Assembly: GCA_949126835.1 (NCBI GenBank)
Contig: OX421495.1
Coordinates: 4,542,011-4,606,010, forward strand
Source of the DNA: Anisus vortex
Taxonomy: Eukaryota; Mollusca; Gastropoda; Planorbidae
Direction of reading: 5' to 3'
Length of the DNA: 64,000 nucleotides
A program made the translations under genes and the position numbers. Below the pieces are notes generated by a model. It was not told the DNA's origin. It did not search any database and was given only the letters and a program-made list of their open reading frames with translations. Shown in pieces: positions 22,101-33,535 of the stretch (positions are counted from its first letter, which is position 1; every line of letters begins with the position of its first letter).

Positions 22101-25100
22101 AGTGTTAAACCCTATTTGGTTGAATAACACAAAATTTTGTTTTTTTCATTCTCAGAGATGCTCAGCAAGTTTATATTCCTCCTACAGATTCAACACATTC
22201 TTCACAAGAATTGGTCAGTATTTTATCACACATGCATCATTTCCTACTGTCTATATGTTTGATATTTTATTCCCTATGATCATTGTATTGGAAAATGTTA
22301 AAGAATTTGTATTGTTTTCTTTCAGGGTCATTCACAGACATCACTTACCCATGTTTCAGAACAAAGATTTTCACAAGGTAAATTATTATACTAACATAAA
22401 TTATTTCGCTTATGAAATATTTTCCACTGTTTGAAAGTAAAGCAATTTACTTGTATAGAATTGAATGAAACTACATTATTATTTCTTTTTTTTTATGGGT
22501 CCTTTTGTCGGTGTCAAAGATGTTCTTCAAAGTTCACAACAAAGCTTAGAGTCTTCCTTAGAAGCACAGCAACAGCAGTTGCACCATTACCAGCAGCATC
22601 ACATGACTGGTATTGATGGAGATGTTGTCATAGGCAACGGATTTTATCACCAACATGTCATGGTTAGTTGCACTGACCTGAATAAATTACTGTTTTCTTT
22701 AAAGATATTAGGTTTTAAACATAATTTAAACTACTCATATATATTTTAAAAAAAATTTATTATGTGAGAAATATTGCTTCTGTGTAAGGTGTGTAATGAA
22801 TGAAGTTTAAAATATAATTTTTCTGGCTGTATTTATAGAGACACGAGTCTTTAACACCAACACCTGAAGGAGATCCTGTATATGCCAACAGGGCTGCTCT
22901 ACTGCCTGCCTACAGGCCAAGCCCTGACTACGATGCTGTCATGCATCAGCGGATACTACAGCAGCAGCACCAACAGCAGATTCACCAGCAGCAGCAGCCC
23001 CACCCCCATTTCAAGGACTTCACTCCGCACCTCGGGGCGGCTCAGGTCTATGTCCACCCTGACGGCATGGCGTACAGTCAGCCGGAGATCAGTCAGAACA
23101 TAGCCCTGTACAGGGACGAGCATGGTAACTACGCCAATGTTGATGCTTTGAGGAACTATAGCCATTCAATTTATGCAAATATATTCCAAGACAACCATGG
23201 GATCTACGCGGGCAGAGTCGGGGATCGTGGGAACAATTTAGCTGTACACCCGACCTACAGCTCCCCGGAGCTGAACACAGAGCTTCACCAGCAGGAAATG
23301 TTTGCGAACAACGAATTCTCAGCTCAGGAGGCGCTGGCTTTCCACTTCCGCCCTCCACCCCCGTACCCTCGGACAAGTAGCAGCACTCCTGATCTGGCTG
23401 TCCAGTCCAGTTCCAACATGATGTCCGAGCTGCCCGCCCAGGTCATGCACGGTTCTAAAGAGGTCAATCCGCATGACCTGCTGGCGCAGTCCAGGCTTGA
23501 CAGAAGTGTAGATGATCTCTCTGGGTTTAAGCTAGCCGGCGGTTACTCAGTGAGTGGACACCAGTATCCTTTCCCGACATCAGGCGAGTCATCGAAAACT
23601 GTCGGAGTCGCACCCGACGTCAAGAATTTGCCCGCCAGAGAGTTGGCCCCTGGAAACGTGGAGGCCAGAAGCCCTGAGGCCCCTCCTGTCGCAGCGGAGG
23701 CCTCAAAGTTGAGTAAGCCCCATGACAGTGATGCCCGTGTTGCCTCGGAGGGTGCCAGCAAATTTCTCAGTGATGATCAGGAGGACACATCCAGTGAGCA
23801 TTCTTACTCTACATTTCATGCCAAGGAATCTGATGACAGCTCAGAAGATGAGAGTTCGCGAGTGAAAATAATGCACCCCAGGGAGGAGACCAACATTCAC
23901 ATCAGAATGTTCACCCCTCAGGAGGCACCGCCCCCTTCTAAAATTAAAGAGGAAGCATCCCTGAGAGAAAGTTTCAGGAGGCTGAAAATAGCCAGAACTA
24001 GCTCTCTCAATAAGGACGGTCCAGCCTTCGGGAGGTCTTCCCTGAGAGCATTGAAAGATATCCCAGATGTGAATGCGCTGATTCCTTCCCCATTAAACGC
24101 CGTCAGTGAACAGCTCCAGGAAGGCGACAACAAGCCTGCTCCAGGTTCTATTCCATTGAAGCCTTCCATCACTAAAGATGTCGGCTCTCCGCCTGAAATG
24201 AAAGAGCTCTTAGATCGTCTAGGCGAACCGCCCCCTTATCCAGGAAGAGCAGAGAATCAGATTGTCCGCCCCGATGCTGACCCGTCATCTATGTCAACCA
24301 ACGGCAATAACAACTGTGCGGTTGAAGATGGCATGAAGTCTCTTCTCAACAAGAGCCATATTAAGCCGGCGGTTGCCCCCAAAGGTTCTCTAGGCAGCGT
24401 TCCTATCAAAACTAGTCCAGGAAACGATATCGTAGTGTCCAAGCCGAGATCCTCGAGTTTCAATCTGGACACCGTAGTCCCAGTTTCAAAGCCAGGGTCA
24501 GCAGGCTCGCACAGAGACTCGGATGCCAGCACATCGGTGCTGAAAGCGGACGCGACCCCGGCGACAAGCACGGGCGGCGATGGGGCAAGGCTCCTGTATG
24601 ACAAGGATGTTGGCGTGAACAGTGAAAAGCTAAACGGCGGTGACGACAGGGATGAGTCTGTGGGCTCGGACACTGATTCAGATCATGAGAGGGTAATAAT
24701 CTTTTATATTCTCTTAGTTCCAACAGTTCAATAGTCTTGAACCATTTTGTCGTCTTTATGAACTACAAGCTAAACTGCCCGGCATTGCCCGAGGGAAAAT
24801 AAAACAGGCTTGTATAAGCTACAGATAAAAAATTTTATAAACTACAGTGAACAGAAACCTAGCAATCTAATCATTAAAAAAATTATTATTTTTTACTGAA
24901 GACTTTTAGGAAAGTAATTTAAAATAAATATTGTAATCGGGTAAGAAATAGGCAAGTCTTTTTATTGAACAAAAATCGAAATTGTCCATGTTGCTCGTAG
25001 ATTTACGATCCTTTTTTTTAAAAAGTAATATTAATTGAAAATAAATTGAAAAATAAAGGTATAGACTAACTGAAGAATCATACCTGAGTCGCCCGTATGG

Positions 25101-28100
25101 CAGTCCGATACGTAAACCACTTAGCTAGCGAAGACACATGACCAAAGTGAAATCGCAAAAGTATAGTATGAGACAATAAGGTCACGCGTCTTTAAATTAA
25201 CTAATATGATTGGTTGAACACACACACAGTCTACTTTATATGTATAGATTATATGTAGTGGTTTACTTTATATATTACTTCAGGAACATATTGACATATT
25301 GCATACAAAGGATAAAGCTTTTTTTAACATCCTATTTGTTTCATTTATGGGAGATACTTCGGCTTTTGTATCAAAGGTTCTGGGTTCAAATCACAGTGAA
25401 GGATATGATTTGTTTCCAAATCTCTTGATGGTGTTCCTGGGTTTACCCAGCACTGATGGGTAGCTCTCAGTAGTTGTGGTGGCTGGGCATTGTGCTGCTT
25501 CTCAGGCCCTATAGAGCAACTTGATAGGAAAGAGATTCTAATTTACTACTTCATTTACTATTTATTTTATTTACTTGATATATGATATAATTACTGTACC
25601 GGTAGTTTAAAAATTTAAAACAGTTTTATGGAAGTGAGGGTTTAAAGAAAACAAATCAAAATAAGGAAAATTGGATTCATTGCTTTTCATTATTTTTACC
25701 TTTGGACCAGAAATCTTAAACTATTTGAGCATGACATGATTTAGGTCAAGTACATGTAAATATGAAGTTTGAAAAGGAAATAACTAAAAGTTCCTAGGGT
25801 CACATAATATTACATAGTCAATTTTTCAGAGTGCTTGTGAGAGCAGACACATGGGTCCACTTAAGATGGCCGCCATGAATGGGTTAACTCTATCTAGATC
25901 AATGGTTCTTTCTATGATGAATGATGAAAGCAGAGCTCCTACTGATGACAGGGTAAGTAGGGAGATTCTTGACATGAATGGGTTTTTCTAAATTAATGGT
26001 TAGGGTCTATGATTTTCTTTGAAATTTATCAACGATGGTACTTAACATCCTAATTTTAATAAAACATACTTATGGCTTTTAAAAAAATTAAATAATTTCA
26101 GTTGAATTAATGCTTAGAGAACAATTGATGTGTATTTCTTTATCAACTAAATCCTGCACAATATATATATATTGTATTACTGTATATAAATCACTGACTT
26201 AGGGAATAGTAGAAAGTATCTAAAAGTTTGTTTCTTTTCTCTCTAGAGGAAAATGCTGGAAAGTAAAATATCTGAAGGCCAGGTGTATGTAGAGTTTGAG
26301 CAGATTCCCCGCAAGTCGGAAGTCTTGGAGTGTGCTGTATCATCAGCAGCTCACAATGCCTCCAGGAACAGGTTTAAAGATGTCCTGCCCTACGATGCCA
26401 CTCGTGTCAAGCTGAACCCAAGGAAAGATAACCCTGATGGTTATGTCAATGCATCTCATATCAAGGTTATCTCCACATTTTTTTATATTTCCTCTAAGCA
26501 TTAGACTAAATGATACTTGATCAATTAAAAGCCGACATTTTATTTGTATACATCACCACAGACTTGCGACAGATGTACTGTATTACTGTATATATGGAAA
26601 ATTAAGTAATTTAACCCCTTGAACCATAAGAGTCTGATTGTTAGGGTCCTTGCATTAAAAATGTATCCCCCCAGCAGACACAAGACTACTTGTGGAATGT
26701 AGAAGTAATGTTCAAAGGATAATATGTGATGTGTTCTAGAGAAATAATAGATACATGATTTATTCAACATTTTGTTTTTATATTTTTTTTAGAAAGGGTA
26801 ATTGGCGACAATACTTAACAATGCACTTCAATGCATGATTGTTTTGTAAGACTTTCAAGTTATCAGATGTAAGCAAAACAAAAGAGTTTTCTTTTGGTTT
26901 GTAAGAACTGGACAAATGGAAATCAACTCAACCTAAACAGAATAAAAACTGTACGCCCAATGAACTGTAGACATTGGACACCCCTCCCCTACACCCACGC
27001 TTGTATGAAACATTTGACCACTTCCTACTTGAATGTTCCAGGGAAACCAACCTCAGACATACATTATCAAAACACACTATCCAGCAGTACAGTCAAGGAT
27101 TATATTGCTTATTTTAAAACGAGTTTCAACTAGAGTGACCCCATATATAACACACACAAAAACATGTCGCACACTGATTCCAGTGTTTTATCTATTATTT
27201 GTAAGAACTGGTCTAACATATCATTCAAATAGCTTCATCAATTATGTTAGTCTGTAGCACTAAAATTGAATGATAAAAAATGTTCATAAAATGTAAAGAG
27301 AAAATAAGCTCAAGTCTGTCGCTGCTTATGATTTAAAAAAAAAATAATTGAGCTCATGTTTCTATGAGTAAGAAATTGAAACAGAGACCAGCCTTGTACT
27401 TGATGCTTGTTTTATTCTACGTTCAGACTCGAACCACATGCGTTTTGCTCTCATGCACCATTCAATAGGGTTGCTCAATCCTTCCACAGCTTACGGCCAA
27501 TGACAACAAATGGCTCTTCATAGCCACCCAGGCTCCACTGGAGAACACAGCCGTTGACTTCTGGCAGATGATCTGGGAAAATAGCATCGATGTCCTGGCA
27601 ATGTTGACTCCCTTTCAGGTAGCCTTTTGTCTACATTGTGTGGTATTACGTAATTGGAGATCTTTAACTTGTTAGTTCGACAAGTCCTGGGCTAGAAACC
27701 ATATAAAATGTTTTCTTATTGAACTGATCTGTGTAATGAAACTGTACTGTACTTTTCTGCACATGCTTTGTAGCTAAACCTTATTAGAATTATTTCTTTT
27801 AGATTTTCTTAATCAGGAAATGGTTTGAAAGTTAGACAGATGTGACTCATAATGTCAACATTAGAAATAACATCTAAAAAGTTGTACTTTGCATGCACCA
27901 TCTTCGCCCTTAACATATAACATTTTCAAATGTCCAACTTTGTTTTTGTATTTTTTTCCAGGAATCTGGCAAGTCCAAGTGTTTTGTATATTGGCCACAA
28001 GAGCCTGGGCCTCACTTTAAACAGATTTACGGAGAGGTAGAAAATTTTGCAATTTAACAAAAATATGTCAGCAAACTTTTTTTTATGTGTAGTGAAATAA

Positions 28101-30315
28101 TATGCTCTGTAGACTGTACGATTGAAAGCTTTCTCTTTGTCACCAGTATGAAGTTGAACTACAGTTTACAGACGACTCACTCTGCTATTTGACCAGCCGT
28201 ATCCTTCTGCGGCATGGCGGTCGTGAGCACTCAGTTTGGCATTTGCAGTACACAGACTGGCCGGATCACGGGTGTCCTGAAGATACTTACGGGTTTTTGG
28301 GTTCGATATCTTTTTTTTTGTAGTTTCCTGTGTAGTCAAAAAAATTTCATTTACAGAGATGTTTGCATGCATTTATTCAGTAATAAAAATGGAAGGTTTT
28401 TGTATTGATTTTGCTTTACTAATGGTTCTGTTACTTGCATCTTCAGGATTCCTGGATGAAATCGAATCAGTGGCTCGCCTGGCCGAGAGCGAGTCAGGCC
28501 GCAGTGAGAGACCGCCTGTTGTGGTGCACTGCAGCGCAGGTGTGGGCAGAACTGGGGTGGTGATATTGACCATGGTCATGAAATGGTGCTTGGAGCATAA
28601 TCAGGTCGGCACAACCAACTTTTCTTTTTCCTTAGGAGTATAATTGAGTAGTCTACTTGCTAGGAGGTGTTAAGTGAATAGAAAGTGTTTTTACCTCACA
28701 ATTTTGCATCTTTTGATAGGCTTGCCATATTTTCTATCAAATGTAATAGAGTATTTAAAACTGTTTTAAATGTTGAGCTAAAGATCAGCCAATACAAAAA
28801 AACATATTCTTGAAGACAGTGGGAATAACTAATTAAAAAAAAAGTTGACTTAGCACCTTTTGAAAGTGGACTACTACACATAAATTTGTTACTAGTCTAA
28901 ATCTATTTGGTCTTTGGCCCATTAGAAATTTATAGAAATTATTTTTAACAGTTTATTATCAACCAGAAGTAGCCACTATTGTAATCTCAAATTCCAGTCA
29001 GTAATGTATTAATAAAAAGAATAATTGTCTGAATTTCCTGCAGTTGTTTTTCAATGACAACATTTTTATGTATAAGTTTACAGACATTCCTTCTAGATGG
29101 AAATTATTACGTGCACTAGGCCCAAAACTCCTGCAGGGTGGCAGGGATTGGTCGGCGGCAGGGATTGGTCAGCGACAGGGCTAGAACCCAGGCCGTTTTG
29201 TTGACAGTCTGGTGAAGTAACCGCAGTGGACCACACGGCCTCACTCATTTCACATAGTGGACCACACGGCCTCACTCATTTCACATAGTGGACCACAAGG
29301 CCTCACTCATTCATTTCACATAGTGGACCAAACGGCCTCACTCACTCATATCACATAGTGGACCAAACGGCCTCACTCACTCATTTCACATAGTGGACCA
29401 CAAGGCCTCACTCATTCATTTCACATAGTGGACCAAACGGCCTCACTCACTCATATCACATAGTGGACCAAACGGCCTCACTCACTCATTTCACATAGTG
29501 GACCAAACGGCCTCACTCACTCATTTCACATAGTGGACCAAACGGCCTCACTCACTCATATCACATAGTGGACCACACGGCCTCACTCACTCATATCACA
29601 TAGTGGACCACAAGGCCTCACTCACTCATTTCACATAGTGGACCAAACGGTCTCACTCACTCATTTCACTTAGTGGACCAAATGGCCTCACTCACTCATT
29701 TCACATAGTGGACCACTTTCAGATATTCATACTCAAACATGACGAAATTCATGAAATGTTGCTTTAATAAACTGACCTCCTTGAAAGTAGATTTGATTAA
29801 ATTCACTATGCTCTAGATCAGGAGTTTAAAAACTAAATGGCTTTGATGCTATACCATAAAAATCTATTACATTCTTCCTAAATCTGTATATTAAAACTAT
29901 TGTGTTAGTATTAGGTAAGTAAGTGAAGGTTTCTAATGGTTTAAATGACAATAATGTTAAAGTTGAATTGGTGGTTAGAACAAAATAACGAACAGTTGTT
30001 TGTTAAATTCTTAGACTACATCCCTGGCTGTGTGTTTGAGACCTTTTCTCTACTTTGAAACAGTATTTAACTTTATCAACTTTGCATTATCCCTAATCCT
30101 TATATGTAAGTAACATAATTGTACGTTGATGTCAGTAAAAAACAACGACCAGATCTTGATATATTTGTTGACTTTGTTGCTTTTAGAATGTTGATTTACC
30201 CAAGGCCCTGATGGCAATAAGGAATCAGAGGATGCACATGGTACAGACAATGGGCCAGTATAAATTTATTCATGATACTCTCATCCATTACCTGAAAAAC
30301 ACAAGACTTATTTAA
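16190..30315 (+). CDS. PTPN14: FERM-domain protein tyrosine phosphatase, PTPN14/PTPN21/Pez type
   Basis: Coding exons: 16190-16363, 17282-17463, 18000-18097, 18241-18302, 18424-18582, 18935-19023, 19133-19214, 20390-20472, 21358-21414, 22156-22213, 22326-22377, 22520-22662, 22839-24692, 25830-25952, 26247-26465, 27490-27618, 27962-28036, 28147-28300, 28447-28604, 30187-30315. They total 4080 nt (1359 aa plus TAA); all phases join. Human PTPN14 has 1187 aa. Residues about 20-310 form the FERM domain (start [14 protein letters not shown]). The linker has poly-Gln, [11 protein letters not shown], and two PPxY motifs that in this family bind YAP-type WW domains: PPPPY at 23352-23366 (residue 585) and PPPY at 24228-24239 (residue 877). 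The phosphatase domain starts near residue 1085, with WPD Asp about 1253 and signature [10 protein letters not shown], catalytic Cys 1293 (codon 28530-28532) and Arg 1299. It ends NTRLI as the family does. Family members dephosphorylate junction proteins and restrain YAP. Intron 1 has a GC donor. An acceptor at 16169 shows a non-coding first exon lies upstream. Confidence 0.95.
16587..16814 (-). mobile_element. SINE family A, minus strand, in PTPN14 intron 1
   Basis: The reverse complement shows the family A body (GATTGTGTGGCCA and CACCAGTTTG words, CTCCAGAC) and a degraded tRNA-like head at the right end. The head is damaged, so box A is hard to recognise. Confidence 0.75.
17483..17866. mobile_element. 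384-bp mariner-type MITE in PTPN14 intron 2
   Basis: The inverted ends CAGTGGTACCTCTGGTTAC and GTAACCCGAGGTACCACTG are flanked by TA on both sides (17481-17482 and 17867-17868), the target of Tc1/mariner transposons. The interior repeats the phrase GTAACCTGA several times on each arm. It is non-coding. Confidence 0.85.
19312..19565 (+). mobile_element. C-terminal fragment of a second LINE family
   Basis: One frame reads [20 protein letters not shown], the Cys-x2-Cys...His-x4-Cys element found after the reverse transcriptase in many non-LTR retrotransposons. A short 3' tail ending in AGAAGAAGAAGA follows. It lies in PTPN14 intron 7 and differs from the ATAAG-tailed family. Confidence 0.7.
19997..20065 (+). 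repeat. 33-bp direct duplication
   Basis: Two near-identical copies of a unit containing GGACACTGTGCCCTAAGC and TTTCCTGTTAGATGT, in PTPN14 intron 7. Confidence 0.85.
21470..21663. mobile_element. 194-bp hAT MITE in PTPN14 intron 9
   Basis: The ends CAGGTCTCGCCAACCTACGG and AAGGTTGCCGACCCCTG form inverted repeats of the CAGGGGTCGGCAACC type also seen at 8797 and 57582. The internal GGCACGC words repeat in both orientations. The flanking 8-mers AGTTCAGG and CTCTAAGG match only partly, so the target duplication has decayed. Confidence 0.75.
24770..25210 (-). mobile_element. Probable third tRNA-derived SINE, minus strand
   Basis: The minus strand at 25130-25080 reads TAGCTAAGTGGTTTACG, like box A, and about 30 bases later AGGTATGATTC, like a worn box B, then continues into a GC-poorer body ending near CCCGGCATTGCCCGAGGG (plus strand). 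It lies in PTPN14 intron 13. The boundaries are approximate. Confidence 0.45.
25350..25520 (+). mobile_element. Degraded SINE family A in PTPN14 intron 13
   Basis: A box B-like TGGGTTCAAATCAC at about 25380, followed by GTTCCTGGGTTTACCCAGC, CTGATGGGTAGCTCTCAGT and GCTGGGCATTGTGCTG, follows the family A order. The head and tail are eroded. Confidence 0.65.
26900..27070 (+). mobile_element. Fragment of the second LINE family
   Basis: The words ACCACTTCCTACTTGAATGT and AAACTGTA.GCC.. parallel the C-terminal fragment at 19312-19565 (ACCACATCCTACTTGAATGT). It is heavily mutated and lies in PTPN14 intron 15. Confidence 0.6.
29072..29246 (-). mobile_element. SINE family B, minus strand, in PTPN14 intron 19
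   Basis: Read on the minus strand: a tRNA-like head ending near GTGGTCCACTGCGG, then GGGTTCTAGCCCTG as box B, a body with CTGCAGGAGTTTTGGGCCTA, and a tail CACGTAATAATTTCCATCTA then GAAGGAATGTCTGTAAACT. The second full copy is at 40674-40838. The tail resembles the 3' end of the resident LINE family. Confidence 0.8.
29224..29712 (+). repeat. 35-bp minisatellite grown from a SINE head
   Basis: About 14 copies of a unit of 31-35 bp containing TTTCACATAGTGGACCAAAC and GGCCTCACTCACTCA. The core GTGGACCACACGGCCTC is the 5' head of the SINE family B copy that ends where the array begins. Units vary at fixed places (TTTCACA/TATCACA; AAACGG/CACACGG/CAAGG). Confidence 0.9.
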
Positions 30316-31280
30316 TCCATAATGTTGATATATATATAGATATATATAGATATATAGCATTGTTTCTGTGCATGTAGTTGAGAATTGCACATTTTCAAAA
30401 CAATTTTCTACTTGTAAAAACAAGTTATAAAAAAATGGTTGTATCTGGGTTGTTATTGTATTTTTACAACATTGTTGTGATTGAAATAATTTTATATATC
30501 TCCATAATACAACTTGTGAATAATTTTGTTTTGTTTTAAGATCTGTGTGTGAAAATATTGTGAGATATTCTCTTTACTAGTGTTTAATATTATTCAACAA
30601 TTGAATTTAAGTTGAGACTGAATGGTTTTAAATACAACTATTGTATTAAATTGTAATACCCTACAGATATGTAGATATAACAAGATAATTAGATTTTGTT
30701 TAAGGTTTTTGTCTTTCTATGGCAATTATAGTACTGTTGTTGGAGACCTTTAGTGTATACATTAATTCTAGAGAGCAAGTGTTCTGAGGTTATTTGCAAT
30801 ATCATTATGTTCTTAGATACGTAGTAGAAAAATATAATTTTCTGGTCATTTCATTCTGCAATATTTTTTTCTAAATCGGATTCACAAGTATTTATCTCAA
30901 CAATATGAGCAAATTTTGAACAAATGTGTTGTTTTTGTATGGACATTTCATTGTTCGTTTTATATTGAATACTGATGCATTTAGCCATTGTGAAATAGAA
31001 ATACAAAATGATGCATTGGAAAAACAAACTATCATTCGCTACACTACATAAGACTTTTGTAGTTATGAGGAAAATATCATGGGAAATATAAACATAAACG
31101 TGGCATGTGCTGAATGATGGCTCTGTACTAGTACATTAGTTCATTTCACTAACCTATGAATCTATTGCATTTTGTTGAACCTAGTCCCAGTGTTGTGGTG
31201 CAGTCTTCACTACTTCACTCTATTCTATTATTTGTATATGTTATGGTCAGTATAAATTAAGTCTGCATTCATTATTTTAA

Positions 31281-31728
31281 GACCAAGTGAAGAGCTTTTT
31301 CTCAAAGGAACGAGATTTGGAATAGCCTCATACGACAGTGACGTTTGAGAAAGGAAATAAATAAATAAAAATCGATGCTATAAATCTATATTTAACCATT
31401 TTGTTAAAAATAAGAACCGGGAAAAGATTCAAAACATGTGGCAATAGATTCAAAACACGTGACAATATTCATTTTTCCTAGTCGAAATCCTTTCTCTGAA
31501 ATCACTTTCCTATGTTGCCGGAAATAAAAACATCTCAAATGGCTACGAGATTTGGACTTTTCCTCCGAAAAACACAGACATTCAAGTGCAAATATTGAAC
31601 TAATTACTTAAAAGGTATCTTTGATACTTCGTATGAATGATTTTATTAACATTCAGATACTGAATACACTATTTACTATCAAAAACAAATGTTAACTCAA
31701 TTTTGATAAAAAGCTCTTCACTTGGTCT
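31281..31728. mobile_element. 448-bp TIR element flanked by TTAA
   Basis: The left end GACCAAGTGAAGAGCTTTTT and the right end AAAAAGCTCTTCACTTGGTC are near-perfect inverted repeats of about 20 bp. TTAA lies on both sides (31277-31280 and 31729-31732), the target used by piggyBac and Kolobok transposons. It is non-coding, so a MITE. The exact first base is ambiguous by one. Confidence 0.75.
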
Positions 31729-32620
31729 TTAAGCGAGCAAGCTAGACTTAGTTTTTTCCTATCTTTGTTGTTGTTTTGTTTTTTTTACAGATTTCATCAA
31801 CTATTATATATTATATTTAGTAAAATGTTATTTTTAAATTATGTTAAGAAGCTGACAGAAAGATAACCATTGATTATATAAATCAATTTTAAGGTTATTT
31901 GTAAATCAACATTTAGACAAAGCATTCTATTTTCAACAATTATATTTTTTTCCAAATGTAAGCACTGCTTACACATTTAGATTAAAATAAGTATTATTTC
32001 CAATGGCATTAACAATTCATCTAGTCCAAGTTCAGTTTAAAGATTCTGTGGAAAAAATTCACAAACTAAAAATGAAGACAGTTTGAGTAGAATCCTTTTC
32101 ATGCAACACTGTATGACTGTATAAATTCAATATTTGTAACTTAGATTGGTGGAGATTATTATTGTTACCTTATGCTCCCCCAGGGAGTGACAAAGACTCA
32201 GAGAAATATTGTAAAAATAAAAAATTGTCTCTGAGATAAAAATTGCATGTATTCTAATTGTTAATGTAAAATATTTCATAAAAATATTTGTTAATGTAAA
32301 ATATTTCATTTGGTTTAAATTGTTTGTAAAAAAAATTGTAGTCTTACTGTTTGTGGCACAAAATGTTTGTTCTTTCTTAAAATACAATCTTATTGGGTAT
32401 CACCTTGTAGTTTTTTTTTTATAATTATAGATAACTCTTCAACCAATTAGCCATTAATGTTTGGTTTAACCGTCATGATTTAATATTAAGTCCCATTGAA
32501 GTATAGCTTTAAAAAAATGTCCTTGCGAAACAACCTCTACACAGTTTTTTCATGTCTTAAAGGCATGCTGTTTTATTTTCTCCGTGACATGCTCTCATGT
32601 TACAAGTCATGGGAAAAACA

Positions 32621-33535
32621 TTAGATCTAGTGCCTGTGTTGTGATATTGAATTGCTAAGCCTAGCCAATGTTTGCTACATGTTTATTAGATCTAGTGCCT
32701 GTGTTGTGATATTAAATTGCTAAGCCTAGCCAATGTTTGCTACTTGTTTATTAGATCTAGTGCCTGTGTTGTGATATTGAATTGCTAAGCCTAGCCAATG
32801 TTTGCTACATGTTTATTAGATCTAGTGCCTGTGTTGTGATATTAAATTGCTAAGCCTAGCCAATGTTTGCTACATGTTTATTAGATCTAGTGCCTGTGTT
32901 GTGATATTAAATTGCTAAGCCTAGCCAATGTTTGCTACTTGTTTATTAGATCTAGTGCCTGTGTTGTGATATTGAATTGCTAAGCCTAGCCAATGTTTGC
33001 TACATGTTTATTAGATCTAGTGCCTGTGTTGTGATATTAAATTGCTAAGCCTAGCCAATGTTTGCTACATGTTTATTAGATCTAGTGCCTGTGTTGTGAT
33101 ATTAAATTGCTAAGCCTAGCCAATGTTTGCTACATGTTTATTAGATCTAGTGCCTGTGTTGTGATATTAAATTGCTAAGCCTAGCCAATGTTTGCTACAT
33201 GTTTATTAGATCTAGTGCCTGTGTTGTGATATTAAATTGCTAAGCCTAGCCAATGTTTGCTACATGTTTATTAGATCTAGTGCCTGTGTTGTGATATTGA
33301 ATTGCTAAGCCTAGCCAATGTTTGCTACATGTTTATTAGATCTAGTGCCTGTGTTGTGATATTGAATTGCTAAGCCTAGCCAATGTTTGCTACATGTTTA
33401 TTAGATCTAGTGCCTGTGTTGTGATATTGAATTGCTAAGCCTAGCCAATGTTTGCTACATGTTTATTAGATCTAGTGCCTGTGTTGTGATATTAAATTGC
33501 TAAGCCTAGCCAATGTTTGCTACTTGTTTATTACC
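32621..33535 (+). repeat. 65-bp minisatellite, 14 copies
   Basis: Fourteen nearly identical 65-bp units start at TTAGATCTAGTGCC (32621, 32686, 32751 and so on). Only two positions vary: GATATTGAATT versus GATATTAAATT, and GCTACATG versus GCTACTTG. Such homogeneity points to recent expansion or gene conversion. Confidence 0.95.

Noticed and set aside
24257..24723. Minus-strand open frames opposite the large PTPN14 exon
   Set aside because: Shadows of a conserved coding exon; no independent support.
25870..25890. YY1-like motif AAGATGGCCGCCATG as a promoter element
   Set aside because: It lies in coding exon 14 of the PTPN14-like gene and encodes the conserved PLKMAAMNG segment.
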